Shown: positions 47,016 through 59,231, counted from the stretch's first letter. The stretch: DNA of 64,000 bases from Pseudomonas sp. PDM16 (GCF_014851865.1 NZ_JACVAM010000002.1:806001-870000); one strand, 5' to 3'. Numbers and translations: made by a program. The notes: generated from the letters alone by a model not told the origin.

Positions 47016-47351
47016 TTACGCCGCGCCCCTGCGGCGCCGACAGCCGCTTCGGCAAGAAGTTTGTGGCTATTTTTCTGTATCTGGTCATTCCGTGACGTTG
47101 CGCTCATTTCGGGCGCCTGCGACGGGCAATTGACAATTGCCGGGTTTTCACTGAATGTACGCCCACCCAAATCAAACGGGCGTATGAATTGAGCGTTTCT
47201 GCCCTGAAGGCAGCGCCTTTACAGCCCGATTATCGCGTCGGCGGGTGTGTCGGATCGATTGGGACTATGCTCGACGGCTCTTGCCTAGAGCGGCCCCGGC
47301 CGGTTGGCTCCGATGTGTACAGTTCAGCTTCCATACCGTGGAGATCAGTTG
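47016..47351. other. 336-bp intergenic region upstream of fadBA
   Basis: No coding gene is supportable. It holds a GC-rich hairpin just after the preceding stop (CGCCGC/GCGGCG), the perfect 17-bp palindrome at 47125-47141 which contains TTGACA, and a spaced inverted repeat TACGCCC...GGGCGTA at about 47158-47184. A single PsrA half-site-like CAAAC occurs near 47175, but a full C/GAAAC-N2-4-GTTTG/C operator is not present. The fadBA promoter must lie in this region; I could not identify a good -10. Confidence 0.5.
47125..47141. promoter_or_regulatory. Perfect 17-bp palindrome upstream of fadBA
   Basis: GGCAATTG-A-CAATTGCC is an uninterrupted inverted repeat with a one-base centre, 210 bp before the fadB start. 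It includes the hexamer TTGACA. Its size and symmetry fit a dimeric repressor site or a nucleoid/regulator operator; the protein is unknown. Confidence 0.4.
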
Positions 47352-49499
47352 ATGATTTACGAAGGTAAAGCCATCACGGTTAAGGCTCTTGAGGGCGGCA
47401 TCGTCGAATTGAATTTCGACCTCAAGGGTGAGTCCGTTAACAAGTTCAACCGTCTGACCCTGAGCGAGCTGCGCCAGTCGGTCGACGCCATCAAGGCCGA
47501 CGGTTCGATCAAGGGCGTAATCGTCACCAGCGGCAAAGACGTGTTCATCGTCGGCGCCGACATCACCGAATTCGTCGACAACTTCAAGCTGCCCGACGAA
47601 GAGCTGGTTGCCGGCAACCTCGAAGCCAACAAGATCTTCAGCGATTTCGAAGACCTGGCCGTTCCGACCGTCATCGCCATCAACGGCATCGCCCTGGGCG
47701 GCGGTTTCGAAATGTGCCTGGCCGGTGACTACCGTGTCGCCTCCGAGAGCGCCAAGATCGGCCTGCCAGAAGTCAAACTAGGCATCTACCCGGGCTTCGG
47801 CGGCACCGTGCGCCTGCCGCGCGTGATCGGTACCGACAACGCCATCGAGTGGATCGCTTCCGGTAAGGAAAACAAAGCTGCCGACGCCCTGAAAGTAGGC
47901 GCCGTCGACGCTGTTGTCGCTTCCGCCAAGCTCAAGGACGCCGCTCTGGACCTGGTCAAGCGCGCCATCTCCGGCGAGCTGGACTACAAGGCCAAGCGTC
48001 AGCCCAAGCTGGAAAAAATCAAGCTCAACGCCATTGAGCAGATGATGGCCTTCGAAACCGCAAAAGGTTTCGTTGCTGGCCAGGCCGGCCCGAACTACCC
48101 GGCTCCGGTTGAAGCCATCAAGACCATCCAGAAGGCCGCGAACTTCGGTCGCGACAAGGCCCTGGAAGTAGAAGCCGCTGGCTTCGTCAAACTGGCCAAG
48201 ACCTCGGTTGCCGAGAGCCTGATCGGTCTGTTCCTGAATGATCAGGAACTGAAGAAGAAGGCCAAGCAGCACGACGAGATCGCTCGTGACGTGAAACTGG
48301 CTGCCGTTCTGGGTGCCGGCATCATGGGTGGCGGTATCGCCTACCAGTCCGCCTCCAAAGGCACCCCGATCCTGATGAAGGATATCCGCGAAGAGGGTAT
48401 CCAGCTGGGTCTGAGCGAAGCTTCCAAGCTGCTCGGCAAGCGCGTCGAGAAGGGCCGTCTGGCCCCGGCCAAGATGGCCGAAGCCCTCAACGCCATTCGC
48501 CCGACCATGTCCTACGGCGACTTCGGCAATGTCGACATCGTCGTCGAAGCCGTTGTCGAGAACCCGAAGGTCAAGCAGATCGTTCTGGCCGAAGTGGAAG
48601 GCGTGGTGCGTGAAGACGCCATCCTGGCTTCCAACACCTCGACCATCTCCATCAGCCTGCTGGCTAAGGCCCTGAAGCGTCCGGAAAACTTCGTCGGCAT
48701 GCACTTCTTCAACCCGGTGCACATGATGCCGCTGGTGGAAGTGATCCGTGGCGAGAAGTCCAGCGACGTGGCCGTTGCCACCACCGTGGCCTACGCCAAG
48801 AAGATGGGCAAGAACCCGATCGTGGTCAACGACTGCCCGGGCTTCCTGGTCAACCGCGTACTGTTCCCGTACTTCGGCGGCTTCTCCAAGCTGCTGGAAT
48901 TCGGTGTCGACTTCGTGCGCATCGACAAGGTCATGGAGAAGTTCGGCTGGCCCATGGGCCCGGCTTACCTCTCCGACGTCGTCGGTATCGACACTGGCCA
49001 CCACGGCCGTGACGTAATGGCCGAAGGCTTCCCGGACCGTATGGCCGTTGAAGGCAAGACCGCCGTCGACGTGATGTACGACGCCGATCGCCTGGGTCAG
49101 AAAAACGGCAAGGGCTTCTACGCCTACGAGACCGACAAGCGCGGCAAGCCGAAGAAAGTCTCCGACCCGGTTGCCTACGAGCTGCTGAAGTCCATCGTCA
49201 AAGAGCAGCGCGAGCTGACCGACGAAGACATCATCAACTTCATGATGATCCCGCTGTGCCTGGAAACCGTTCGTTGCCTGGAAGACGGCATCGTCGAGAC
49301 CGCAGCTGAGGCCGATATGGGCCTGATCTACGGTATCGGCTTCCCTCCCTTCCGCGGTGGTGCTCTGCGTTACATCGATTCCATCGGTGTCGCCGAGTTC
49401 GTCGCCCTGGCCGACAAGTATGCCGACCTGGGCGGCCTGTACCACCCGACCGCCAAGCTTCGTGAAATGGCCGCCAAGGGCCAGAAGTTCTTCGGTTAA
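47352..49499 (+). CDS. fadB: Fatty acid oxidation complex alpha subunit FadB
   Basis: 715 residues: enoyl-CoA hydratase/isomerase and 3-hydroxyacyl-CoA dehydrogenase in one chain. The hydratase part has [17 protein letters not shown] and [20 protein letters not shown], with the two catalytic Glu at 120 and 140. The dehydrogenase part has the NAD site [21 protein letters not shown] and the [15 protein letters not shown] segment with the catalytic His. FadB and FadA form an alpha2beta2 complex in the cytoplasm. The ATG at 47352 begins [10 protein letters not shown], the family start; an upstream frame has none. Length is exactly that expected for Pseudomonas FadB. In P. aeruginosa this operon is controlled by PsrA, which is also encoded here. 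Confidence 0.97.
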   Translation: MIYEGKAITVKALEGGIVELNFDLKGESVNKFNRLTLSELRQSVDAIKADGSIKGVIVTSGKDVFIVGADITEFVDNFKLPDEELVAGNLEANKIFSDFEDLAVPTVIAINGIALGGGFEMCLAGDYRVASESAKIGLPEVKLGIYPGFGGTVRLPRVIGTDNAIEWIASGKENKAADALKVGAVDAVVASAKLKDAALDLVKRAISGELDYKAKRQPKLEKIKLNAIEQMMAFETAKGFVAGQAGPNYPAPVEAIKTIQKAANFGRDKALEVEAAGFVKLAKTSVAESLIGLFLNDQELKKKAKQHDEIARDVKLAAVLGAGIMGGGIAYQSASKGTPILMKDIREEGIQLGLSEASKLLGKRVEKGRLAPAKMAEALNAIRPTMSYGDFGNVDIVVEAVVENPKVKQIVLAEVEGVVREDAILASNTSTISISLLAKALKRPENFVGMHFFNPVHMMPLVEVIRGEKSSDVAVATTVAYAKKMGKNPIVVNDCPGFLVNRVLFPYFGGFSKLLEFGVDFVRIDKVMEKFGWPMGPAYLSDVVGIDTGHHGRDVMAEGFPDRMAVEGKTAVDVMYDADRLGQKNGKGFYAYETDKRGKPKKVSDPVAYELLKSIVKEQRELTDEDIINFMMIPLCLETVRCLEDGIVETAAEADMGLIYGIGFPPFRGGALRYIDSIGVAEFVALADKYADLGGLYHPTAKLREMAAKGQKFFG

Positions 49500-50705
<1,206 letters not shown>

Positions 50706-50737
50706 GCGACCCCGTCTAAGCGTCAGAGGGTGTAAAG

Positions 50738-50768
50738 ACCGGGGCCTGGTGCCCCGGTTTTTGTTTTT
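50738..50768 (+). terminator. Rho-independent terminator of fadBA
   Basis: An 8-bp stem ACCGGGGC / GCCCCGGT with loop CTGGT, directly followed by TTTTTGTTTTT. It lies 33 bp after the fadA stop. The U-tract runs to within a few bases of the ribosome-binding site (AAGGAGA) of the next gene. Confidence 0.93.
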
Positions 50769-50782
50769 CAAGGAGAAATTTC

Positions 50783-51037
50783 ATGCAACTGCAACCCGGT
50801 CTCTACCGTCACTACAAGGGCCCGCAGTACCGTGTATTCGGCTCAGCGCGTCACTCGGAAACCGAGGAGTGGGTGGTGGTCTACCAGGCGCTCTATGGTG
50901 ATTTCGGCCTGTGGGTGCGACCGCTGGAGATGTTCTGCGGAACGGTCGAACTGGACGGCGAGACGGTAGCGCGCTTTGCTCTGATCGAGGCCGAACCGGC
51001 GGTGATCGGACAGGACGTTGCCGGGAATCGCGCTTGA
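50783..51037 (+). CDS. DUF1653 family protein
   Basis: 84 residues, one DUF1653 domain: LQPGLYRHYKGPQYRVFGSARHSETEEWVVVYQALYG, then LWVRPLEMFCGTVELDG. The domain is a small beta barrel of unknown function found alone or fused to enzymes in many bacteria. AAGGAGA lies 7-13 bp before the ATG, and a terminator lies just upstream, so either a promoter overlaps the terminator or expression depends on read-through from fadBA. The last codons overlap the likely topA -35. Confidence 0.9.
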   Translation: MQLQPGLYRHYKGPQYRVFGSARHSETEEWVVVYQALYGDFGLWVRPLEMFCGTVELDGETVARFALIEAEPAVIGQDVAGNRA

Positions 51038-51061
51038 CCGCGACTCGACAGCCACTATATA
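51034..51061 (+). promoter_or_regulatory. Probable topA promoter
   Basis: TTGACC (51034-51039) and TATATA (51056-51061) are separated by 16 bp, each matching 5 of 6 sigma-70 positions. The -35 overlaps the stop codon of the DUF1653 gene. The -10 is part of the palindrome CTATATATAG. topA promoters are supercoiling-sensitive in E. coli; that may apply here. Confidence 0.55.
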
Positions 51062-51127
51062 TAGCGGTGCCTTGATAGGCTCCCGCCTCTTATTCTTCCT
51101 TTTTTGTTTTCAGGAATTCTCCAATCC

Positions 51128-53737
51128 ATGGGCAAATCGCTGGTCATCGTGGAATCCCCGGCCAAGGCCAAGACCATCAACAAGTACCTGGGCAACCAGT
51201 TCGTGGTGAAGTCGAGCATCGGCCATATTCGTGACCTGCCCACCAGCGGTTCCGCCAGCGCCAGCAAGGAGCCAGCCAAGCGCGGCAAGGCTGCTGCTGC
51301 CGAGGCGCGGGCTCTGTCGCCCAAGGAGAAGGCCAAGCGCCAGCTGTTTTCGCGCATGGGTGTCGACCCCGAGCACGGCTGGAAAGCCAAGTACGAGATA
51401 CTTCCCGGCAAGGAGAAGGTGATCGAAGAGCTACGTCGTCTGGCCAAGGATGCCGACACCATCTATCTCGCAACCGACTTGGACCGTGAAGGGGAGGCCA
51501 TTGCCTGGCACCTGCGCGAGGCCATCGGTGGCGACGACAGCCGCTACAAGCGCGTGGTGTTCAACGAAATCACCAAGAAGGCCATCCAGGAGGCCTTCTC
51601 CCAGCCGGGCGAGCTCGATATCAATCGGGTCAACGCGCAGCAGGCACGCCGTTTCCTCGACCGTGTGGTGGGCTACATGGTCTCGCCTCTGCTGTGGGCC
51701 AAGATTGCCCGTGGCCTGTCCGCCGGTCGCGTGCAGTCGGTGGCGGTGAAGTTGGTGGTGGAGCGCGAGAAGCAAATTCGCGCCTTCGTCCCGGAAGAGT
51801 ACTGGGAAGTGCACGCCGACCTGGGCACCACCAAGAGCGACAAGGTGCGCTTCGAGGTGGTTCGCGAGAATGGCGAGGCCTTCAAGCCGCTCAACGAGAC
51901 CCAGGCCATGGCTGCCTTGGCCAAGCTCAAGGACTCCAGCTATAGCGTGGTCAAGCGCGAGGACAAACCGACCTCGAGCAAACCGACCGCCCCGTTCATC
52001 ACCTCCACCTTGCAGCAGGCGGCGAGCAACCGCCTCGGCTTTGGTGTGAAGAAGACCATGATGATGGCTCAGCGTCTCTACGAGGCTGGCTACATCACCT
52101 ATATGCGTACCGACTCGACCAACCTGTCGGCCGACGCCATCGACATGGTGCGCGGCTTCATCGACGGCGAGTTCGGCAAGAAGTACCTGCCGGCCAAGCC
52201 GAACTTCTATTCGAGCAAGGAAGGCGCCCAGGAGGCGCACGAGGCGATTCGCCCGTCCGACGTGAATCTGCGCCCGACCCAGCTGTCCGGCATGGAGCGC
52301 GACGCGGAGCGCCTGTACGAGCTGATCTGGCGCCAATTCGTGGCCTGCCAGATGCCGCCGGCCGAATACCTGTCCACCAGCGTCAGCGTCGCTGCCAGTG
52401 GCTTCGAGCTGCGTGCCAAGGGCCGCATCCTCAAGTTCGACGGTTACACTCGTGTGCTGTCGCAACAGAGCAAGCCGGGTGAGGACGACGTGCTGCCGGA
52501 GATGAAGGAGGGCGAGGCGCTCAAGCTGCTGCAGCTCGACCCCAGCCAGCACTTCACCAAGCCGCCAGCGCGCTTCTCCGAGGCCAGCCTGGTCAAGGAG
52601 CTGGAAAAGCGTGGTATCGGTCGTCCTTCCACCTATGCGGCGATTATCTCCACCATCCAGGAACGCGGCTACGTCACCGTACACAACCGCCGTTTCTACG
52701 CCGAGAAGATGGGCGATATCGTCACCGAGCGCCTCGACGAGAGCTTCTCCAACCTGATGGACTACGGCTTCACTGCCGCCATGGAAGAGCGTCTGGATGA
52801 TGTGGCCCAGGGCGAGCGCGACTGGAAGCACCTGCTCGACGAGTTCTACGGCGACTTCAAGAAGAAGCTGGAAGTGGCCGAGGTGGCGGACAAGGGCATG
52901 CGTGCCAACCAGCCGACGCCTACCGACATCGCCTGCCGCGATTGCGGCCGGCACATGATGATCCGTACTGCCTCCACTGGCGTATTTCTCGGCTGCTCCG
53001 GCTACGCGCTACCACCGAAGGAGCGCTGCAAGGCCACTCTCAACCTGATCCCAGGTGACGAGATCGCTGCGGATGACGAGGGTGAGTCCGAGTCCCGCGT
53101 GCTGCGCAACAAGCACCGCTGCCCGATCTGCAGCACGGCGATGGACGCCTACCTGCTGGACGAGACGCGCAAGCTGCACATCTGCGGCAACAACCCGGAT
53201 TGCGCCGGCTACGAGATCGAGCAGGGCCAGTACCGCATCAAGGGCTACGAAGGTCCAAGCCTGGAGTGTGACAAGTGCGGCAGTGAGATGCAGCTGAAGA
53301 CCGGCCGCTTCGGGAAGTTTTTCGGTTGCACCAATTCTGCGTGCAAGAACACCCGCAAGCTGCTGAAGAGCGGTGAGGCCGCGCCGCCCAAGATGGACGC
53401 GGTGAAGATGCCGGAGCTCAAGTGCGAGAAGGTCGATGACACCTACGTGCTGCGTGATGGCGCCTCGGGCCTTTTCCTTGCGGCCAGCGGTTTCCCCAAG
53501 AATCGCGAGACCCGTGCGCCGCTGGTGCTGGAGCTGATCCCGCACAAGGACGAGATCGATCCGAAGTACCACTTCCTGCTGGAGGCGCCGAAGAAGGATC
53601 CGGAAGGCCGCCCGGCGGTGATCCGCTTCAGCCGCAAGACCAAGGAGCAGTATGTGCAGAGCGAGGTGGACGGCAAGCCCACCGGCTGGCGCGCCTTCTT
53701 CGATGGCGGCAAGTGGAAGGTGGAAGACAAGCGCTGA
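51128..53737 (+). CDS. topA: DNA topoisomerase I TopA
   Basis: 869 residues. The Toprim domain starts [19 protein letters not shown], with acidic metal-binding residues in [15 protein letters not shown]; the nucleophilic Tyr is in [14 protein letters not shown]. Three C-terminal zinc ribbons follow: CRDCG...CSGY...C, CPIC...CGNNPDC and CDKCGS...CTNSAC. A last topoisomerase C-terminal repeat ends [14 protein letters not shown]. The enzyme relaxes negative supercoils. The ATG at 51128 begins [10 protein letters not shown]; the eight codons upstream in frame are not conserved. Pseudomonas TopA has about the same length. Confidence 0.97.
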   Translation: MGKSLVIVESPAKAKTINKYLGNQFVVKSSIGHIRDLPTSGSASASKEPAKRGKAAAAEARALSPKEKAKRQLFSRMGVDPEHGWKAKYEILPGKEKVIEELRRLAKDADTIYLATDLDREGEAIAWHLREAIGGDDSRYKRVVFNEITKKAIQEAFSQPGELDINRVNAQQARRFLDRVVGYMVSPLLWAKIARGLSAGRVQSVAVKLVVEREKQIRAFVPEEYWEVHADLGTTKSDKVRFEVVRENGEAFKPLNETQAMAALAKLKDSSYSVVKREDKPTSSKPTAPFITSTLQQAASNRLGFGVKKTMMMAQRLYEAGYITYMRTDSTNLSADAIDMVRGFIDGEFGKKYLPAKPNFYSSKEGAQEAHEAIRPSDVNLRPTQLSGMERDAERLYELIWRQFVACQMPPAEYLSTSVSVAASGFELRAKGRILKFDGYTRVLSQQSKPGEDDVLPEMKEGEALKLLQLDPSQHFTKPPARFSEASLVKELEKRGIGRPSTYAAIISTIQERGYVTVHNRRFYAEKMGDIVTERLDESFSNLMDYGFTAAMEERLDDVAQGERDWKHLLDEFYGDFKKKLEVAEVADKGMRANQPTPTDIACRDCGRHMMIRTASTGVFLGCSGYALPPKERCKATLNLIPGDEIAADDEGESESRVLRNKHRCPICSTAMDAYLLDETRKLHICGNNPDCAGYEIEQGQYRIKGYEGPSLECDKCGSEMQLKTGRFGKFFGCTNSACKNTRKLLKSGEAAPPKMDAVKMPELKCEKVDDTYVLRDGASGLFLAASGFPKNRETRAPLVLELIPHKDEIDPKYHFLLEAPKKDPEGRPAVIRFSRKTKEQYVQSEVDGKPTGWRAFFDGGKWKVEDKR

Positions 53738-53745
53738 TCGCGCAG

Positions 53746-53771
53746 GCCGCACCTCGGCTCTGAGGTGCGGC
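53746..53771. terminator. Strong hairpin after topA, no U-tract
   Basis: GCCGCACCTC and GAGGTGCGGC form a perfect 10-bp stem with a six-base loop, 9 bp after the topA stop. No run of T follows on either strand, so it may act as an mRNA-stabilising or partial termination structure and not as a classical terminator. Confidence 0.5.
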
Positions 53772-53814
53772 GTCCTCCCTCAAGTAATCTGCGCGACGGC
53801 TGCGAGGCATCGGC

Positions 53815-54333
53815 ATGGCTCACGAACTCTATACCCGCACCAATCAGAAGATCTTCTTCGCCGGGCTGGCCCTGGAGAGCCTGCGCAAGGCTGAGGCTGG
53901 TGAGGCGATGAATGCCCAGGCTCTGATGCAGTCGGAGCGCGAAGCGGTGCTGTTCCACCTCTACGGTGCGGTGCTGGGGCTGTGCCATGAGGTCGCCGGC
54001 TACTACAAGCTGGCGGAGATGGGCGCGCCGCGGGTCGAGCTGTTGTTGAACCAGGCTGTGTTGCAGTCTTCACCGACTCCTGAACTGGCCGAGCTGATGG
54101 AGATTGCTCAGCAGCCGGAAAGCTGGCTGGCACAATTGCTTGCCGGCTACGCGCAGCTGTTCCAGCCGCCGCAGGCACCCAAGACCGCCAAGGTCGACCC
54201 GACTCTGCCGCTGATCAGTGCAGTCAGTGTCGAGGATGAGCCGGAGACGCTGCGGTACGCGGAGCTGGAGAGCTGGCGGCAGCAGCTCAAGCAACTGGTG
54301 CTGCGCTACCGCGAGTCGCTCAGCGAGTGCTGA
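53815..54333 (+). CDS. Conserved hypothetical protein (DUF6586-like)
   Basis: 172 residues, mostly helical: AHELYTRTNQKIFFAGLALESLRKAEAG, EREAVLFHLYGAVLGLCHEVAGYYKLAEM, then a linker and a C-terminal helix ESWRQQLKQLVLRYRESL. This is a Pseudomonas-specific cytoplasmic family that always follows topA, named DUF6586 as I recall. No function is known. It starts 77 bp after topA, with a stable hairpin between, and is followed 69 bp later by another small conserved gene. Confidence 0.88.
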   Translation: MAHELYTRTNQKIFFAGLALESLRKAEAGEAMNAQALMQSEREAVLFHLYGAVLGLCHEVAGYYKLAEMGAPRVELLLNQAVLQSSPTPELAELMEIAQQPESWLAQLLAGYAQLFQPPQAPKTAKVDPTLPLISAVSVEDEPETLRYAELESWRQQLKQLVLRYRESLSEC

Positions 54334-54402
54334 TTGGCTTGCCAGGCTAGGGCGCGAGCGCCATGGCTGTTACACTGGCTGTCTGCTAGGAGACCTACCC
54401 TC

Positions 54403-54636
54403 ATGTCCACTTCCTTCCTCGAAATCGTCGAACTGCCTGACGGGCGCATCATTCTGCGGCGCGCCGAAGATGAGGAAGTGCTGGTGACTCTGGACTTCTC
54501 GGCGGACGCCAAGGCCTTCCTGCAGGGGCATCATGTTGAGGTGGCCAAGGCCATGCTCAATGTCGGTGTGCAGATGGCTGGTCGCCTGGCTGAGGGCGAG
54601 ATGGAGCAGGACGAGCAGCCACGCGTGCTGCACTGA
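54403..54636 (+). CDS. Small conserved protein, 77 aa, unknown function
   Basis: The protein is MSTSFLEIVELPDGRIILRR followed by a beta-turn-beta segment EDEEVLVTLDFS and a helix with AKAMLNVGVQMAGRLAEGEM. It is a small acidic cytoplasmic protein conserved in Pseudomonas between topA and sulA. The ATG at 54403 is preceded by TAGGAGA at good spacing; the frame upstream has an implausible composition. Convergent with sulA. Confidence 0.85.
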   Translation: MSTSFLEIVELPDGRIILRRAEDEEVLVTLDFSADAKAFLQGHHVEVAKAMLNVGVQMAGRLAEGEMEQDEQPRVLH

Positions 54637-54666
54637 GTAGCGGGAGCCTGCAATAGGTTCTTATGC

Positions 54667-54683
54667 GGGACGATGACCGTCCC
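54667..54683. terminator. Weak hairpin between the convergent gene and sulA
   Basis: GGGACG-ATGAC-CGTCCC gives a 6-bp stem in the 59-bp gap between two convergent genes. There is no U-tract, so termination activity is uncertain. Confidence 0.3.
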
Positions 54684-54695
54684 GGGGCACAAGGT

Positions 54696-55163
54696 TCAAT
54701 CCAGCTGAATATTCAGGCTTTGCGCGCAACCCAGGCGCGCGGCGCTTGTCAGGCTCGCGCGTTGAGCGGGCTGTAGGTTGATCCAGCTCACTACCGTATG
54801 GCTTCTGCCCAGGCGCAGGGCTTCCCGTGCCAGTTTCGCGGCATCCTGGCCGGCGCGTGGTTGCAGCAGGAGCAGGCGGTCCAGGTTCAGGCCGAGGCTG
54901 CGCAGCCAGGCGTTGGTGATGGAAGCGGGCGGGGCTACCAGAGTCAGCCAGCGTGCATCCTGATTGCGACTGAGCTCGCGCAGCACCGGGCCGAGCAGAT
55001 GGCGGCAGTTACCGAGCGAGCCTGACAGACGCAGTTCGCTGAACGGCTCGGGTTCGTCGAGCCAGGGGGCTTGGGGTTCTTCGCCGAGCAGCGGTAGGCT
55101 GGCGCCGAGGAAGACTTCAAACAGCGGGAGTTGCGAGCGATTCAGCGACTGCGGGAACTGCAT
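54696..55163 (-). CDS. sulA: SOS cell division inhibitor SulA
   Basis: 155 residues of the SulA/RecA-like family: SELRLSGSLGNCRHLLGPVLRELSR, ARWLTLVAPPASITNAWLRSLGLNLDRLLLL, then TVVSWINLQPA. SulA binds FtsZ and blocks septation during DNA damage. It starts 17 bp after lexA on the same strand with no terminator between, so lexA-sulA is a single SOS operon, unlike E. coli where sulA is separate. Induction follows from the two LexA boxes upstream of lexA. Confidence 0.93.
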   Translation of the reverse strand: MQFPQSLNRSQLPLFEVFLGASLPLLGEEPQAPWLDEPEPFSELRLSGSLGNCRHLLGPVLRELSRNQDARWLTLVAPPASITNAWLRSLGLNLDRLLLLQPRAGQDAAKLAREALRLGRSHTVVSWINLQPAQRASLTSAARLGCAQSLNIQLD

Positions 55164-55180
55164 GAAGCTCTCCTTGATGC

Positions 55181-55792
55181 TTAGCGGCGGATCACGCCGA
55201 CACTCAGTCCTTCGATGACCAGGTCCTGTTCTTCCAGATTCACCTCGATAGGGGCGAATTCGGGGTTCTCAGCGATGAGCAGGACCTTGTTGCCATTACG
55301 CTGGAAGCGTTTGACGGTAACTTCATCGTCGAGACGCGCCACCACGATCTGGCCGTTACGCACTTCGCGTGTGGTGTGTACGGCGAGCAGGTCGCCATCG
55401 AGGATGCCGATGTCCTTCATGCTCATGCCGCGCACACGCAGTAGGTAGTCGGCCTTGGGGCGGAAGAACTCCGGGTTGATCTTGCAGGAGTCCTCGACGT
55501 TTTGTTGGGCGAGGATGGGGGCGCCGGCGGCGACCCGGCCAATTACCGGCAGGCCTTCCTCTTCATTGGCTGCAGGCTCGAAGCCGGGAATGCGAATGCC
55601 GCGGGAGGCGCCCGGAGTCATTTCGATGGCGCCTTTGCGCGCCAGTGCCTTGAGGTGTTCCTCGGCGGCGTTGGGCGATTTGAATCCCAGCTCCTGGGCG
55701 ATTTCAGCGCGAGTAGGCGGATAGCCGTTGTCTTCCAGGCAGCGTTTGATGAAGGCGAGGATTTCGGATTGTCGCGGCGTCAGTTTGAGCAT
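55181..55792 (-). CDS. lexA: SOS repressor LexA
   Basis: 203 residues. The N-terminal winged helix has [34 protein letters not shown]; the autocleavage site Ala-Gly is in VAAGAPIL; the Ser-Lys dyad is Ser in GMSMKDIGI and Lys in DDEVTVKRF. RecA-stimulated self-cleavage inactivates it. Two operators lie 9-44 bp upstream of the ATG, so it represses itself and sulA. Length matches the Pseudomonas LexA. Confidence 0.97.
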   Translation of the reverse strand: MLKLTPRQSEILAFIKRCLEDNGYPPTRAEIAQELGFKSPNAAEEHLKALARKGAIEMTPGASRGIRIPGFEPAANEEEGLPVIGRVAAGAPILAQQNVEDSCKINPEFFRPKADYLLRVRGMSMKDIGILDGDLLAVHTTREVRNGQIVVARLDDEVTVKRFQRNGNKVLLIAENPEFAPIEVNLEEQDLVIEGLSVGVIRR

Positions 55793-55801
55793 GCTGGCGG
55801 T

Positions 55802-55817
55802 CTGTCTGTTTATACAG
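55802..55817. promoter_or_regulatory. LexA box 1 of lexA-sulA
   Basis: CTGTCTGTTTATACAG has the CTG-N10-CAG form of the gammaproteobacterial SOS operator and lies 10 bp upstream of the lexA ATG. Confidence 0.85.
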
Positions 55818-55820
55818 TTG

Positions 55821-55836
55821 CTGTGATTATATACAG
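55821..55836. promoter_or_regulatory. LexA box 2 of lexA-sulA
   Basis: CTGTGATTATATACAG is a second CTG-N10-CAG operator, 3 bp from the first. Two adjacent boxes allow cooperative repression, as at E. coli lexA. Confidence 0.9.
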
Positions 55837-55991
55837 TGATTCTGGGCTGGCAACCCCTTCCTCAAACGAGATAAGAAGAGCATTCAAGCTTCCTGGCGGA
55901 GCGGCTTGGGATTTTCGCTCACTCGCCTATGGTTAAATGCGTGACCGATCAGCCATGAAAGGTCCCGCCAGGCTTGACAGCGCAGTAGCCT

Positions 55992-56018
55992 GAAACGTAT
56001 GTTTCAAACAAGTGTTTG
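55992..56018. promoter_or_regulatory. Two abutting PsrA operators upstream of psrA
   Basis: GAAAC-GTAT-GTTTC (55992-56005) and CAAAC-AAGT-GTTTG (56005-56018) both fit the published PsrA consensus G/CAAAC-N2-4-GTTTG/C and share the C at 56005. They end 15 bp before the psrA ATG. PsrA is known to repress its own gene, and long-chain fatty acids relieve this. Confidence 0.9.
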
Positions 56019-56033
56019 TCAGGTGAGGGCGTC

Positions 56034-56741
56034 ATGGCTCAATCAGAAACCGTTGAGCGCATTTTGGATGCTGCCGAGCAGCTATTCGCGGAGAAGGGCT
56101 TTGCCGAGACGTCCCTACGTCTGATCACCAGCAAGGCTGGGGTCAATCTGGCGGCCGTGAATTACCACTTCGGGTCCAAGAAGGCGCTTATCCAGGCAGT
56201 GTTCTCACGCTTCCTAGGGCCTTTTTGCGTCAGCCTCGAGCGTGAGTTGGACCGCCGCCAGGCCAAGCCCGAAGGCAGGGCGACTCTCGAAGAGCTATTG
56301 GAGATGCTGGTAGAACAGGCCTTGGCGGTGAAGCCGCGCAGTGGCAACGACCTGTCTATCTTCATGCGCCTCCTCGGACTTGCCTTCAGCCAAAGCCAGG
56401 GCCACCTGCGCAAATATCTGGAAGAGGTGTACGGCAAGGTCTTCCGCCGCTACATGCTGCTGCTGAATGAAGTGGCGCCCAAGCTGCCACCGTTGGAGAT
56501 CTTCTGGCGCGTTCACTTCATGCTCGGCGCCGCAGCGTTCAGCATGTCAGGCATAAAGGCACTGCGTGCCATTGCCGAGAACGACTTTGGCGTCGATACC
56601 TCGATCGAGCAGGTAATGCGTCTGATGGTGCCGTTCCTCGCTGCCGGAATGCGTGCTGACAGCGGACTGAGCGATGAGGCGCTGGCCACTGCCCAGTTCA
56701 AGCCACGCAGCAAGGTTCAGGTCGCCGCCAAGGCGGTCTGA
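56034..56741 (+). CDS. psrA: TetR-family regulator PsrA
   Basis: 235 residues. The TetR helix-turn-helix is AEQLFAEKGFAETSLRLITSKAGVNLAAVNYHFGSKKALIQAVF; the rest is the helical ligand/dimer domain with a C-terminal TetR_C region. PsrA senses long-chain fatty acyl compounds, represses fadBA-type beta-oxidation genes and its own gene, and activates rpoS in Pseudomonas. The ATG at 56034 follows AGGTGAGG and fits the known length; upstream in-frame starts would sit in the operator. Its operator is directly upstream and its likely target fadBA is about 9 kb away in this window. Confidence 0.95.
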   Translation: MAQSETVERILDAAEQLFAEKGFAETSLRLITSKAGVNLAAVNYHFGSKKALIQAVFSRFLGPFCVSLERELDRRQAKPEGRATLEELLEMLVEQALAVKPRSGNDLSIFMRLLGLAFSQSQGHLRKYLEEVYGKVFRRYMLLLNEVAPKLPPLEIFWRVHFMLGAAAFSMSGIKALRAIAENDFGVDTSIEQVMRLMVPFLAAGMRADSGLSDEALATAQFKPRSKVQVAAKAV

Positions 56742-56781
56742 TGCTGTGCCCGAGTGGGTCGATGGGCTAAGCTAGCGGCCC

Positions 56782-57306
56782 ATGCGCCCACTCGATTTCC
56801 TGCATATATCCATTGCCGACCAGTGCCTGTACGGCTTCGCTGACGGGGAGCTATGCCTGCGCCTGCCGGTATCCACCGCATTGAATGGCGCTGGGGAGCA
56901 GAGTGGCTCCAACTGCACGCCGCGTGGCCGTCATCAGGTGCGCGCAAAGATCGGCGACGGCCTGCCGCTTGGCGCGGTATTGCGCGGACGTCGTTGGACC
57001 GGCGAGGTCTGGTCCGAAGAGTTGGATTCCCGGTTCCCAGATCGAGACTGGATTCTCTCCCGTATTCTCTGGCTCAGCGGCTGCGAGCCCGGCTTCAATC
57101 GTCTGGGCCAGGTCGATACCTTCCGCCGTTACGTCTATCTGCACGGAACTCCGGACACTCAGCCGATGGGGGTGCCGCTATCCCATGGCTGCGTGCGCCT
57201 GCGCAATGCCGACCTGCTGGACCTTTTCCCCCTTGTACCGCCGCACTGCGCGGTAATGATCGACGAGGCGCCGTGCCCGCAGTGGGCGACGGCCGATCTC
57301 GCTTGA
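56782..57306 (+). CDS. L,D-transpeptidase (YkuD) fold protein without signal peptide
   Basis: 174 residues. The YkuD catalytic segment is YLHGTPDTQPMGVPLSHGCVRLRNADLLDLF, with the catalytic Cys in SHGCVRLRN and conserved His in both HGT and SHG. The family usually forms or cleaves L,D-peptide bonds in peptidoglycan in the periplasm. Here the domain starts at residue 1 or so and no signal peptide or membrane helix is present, so it is probably cytoplasmic or exported by an unknown route. It precedes nagZ by 10 bp, so a role in muropeptide recycling or turnover is plausible. Confidence 0.87.
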   Translation: MRPLDFLHISIADQCLYGFADGELCLRLPVSTALNGAGEQSGSNCTPRGRHQVRAKIGDGLPLGAVLRGRRWTGEVWSEELDSRFPDRDWILSRILWLSGCEPGFNRLGQVDTFRRYVYLHGTPDTQPMGVPLSHGCVRLRNADLLDLFPLVPPHCAVMIDEAPCPQWATADLA

Positions 57307-57316
57307 GGACGCTTCT

Positions 57317-59075
<1,759 letters not shown>

Positions 59076-59231
59076 GCCGGCACGTGCCGTGCCACCTGGG
59101 GCGCTCAGCCGTTTTTACGCTCAGCTCATAGAAAGAGAATCTGGACCTTCCAGGTTATGAGCAGGGAGGGAGTAGAAGAGGTGTTCCGCGGCCCGAGCAC
59201 TACGGCACCGGGCCACGGCAGGGAAGAATGA

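Noticed and set aside
47130..47158. Sigma-70 promoter with -35 TTGACA upstream of fadB
   Set aside because: The expected -10 position reads GAATGT, a poor match, and the TTGACA is part of a palindrome more likely to be an operator.
47170..47200. PsrA operator upstream of fadB
   Set aside because: Only a single CAAAC and a GTTTC 17 bp further on are present; spacing does not fit the N2-4 consensus.
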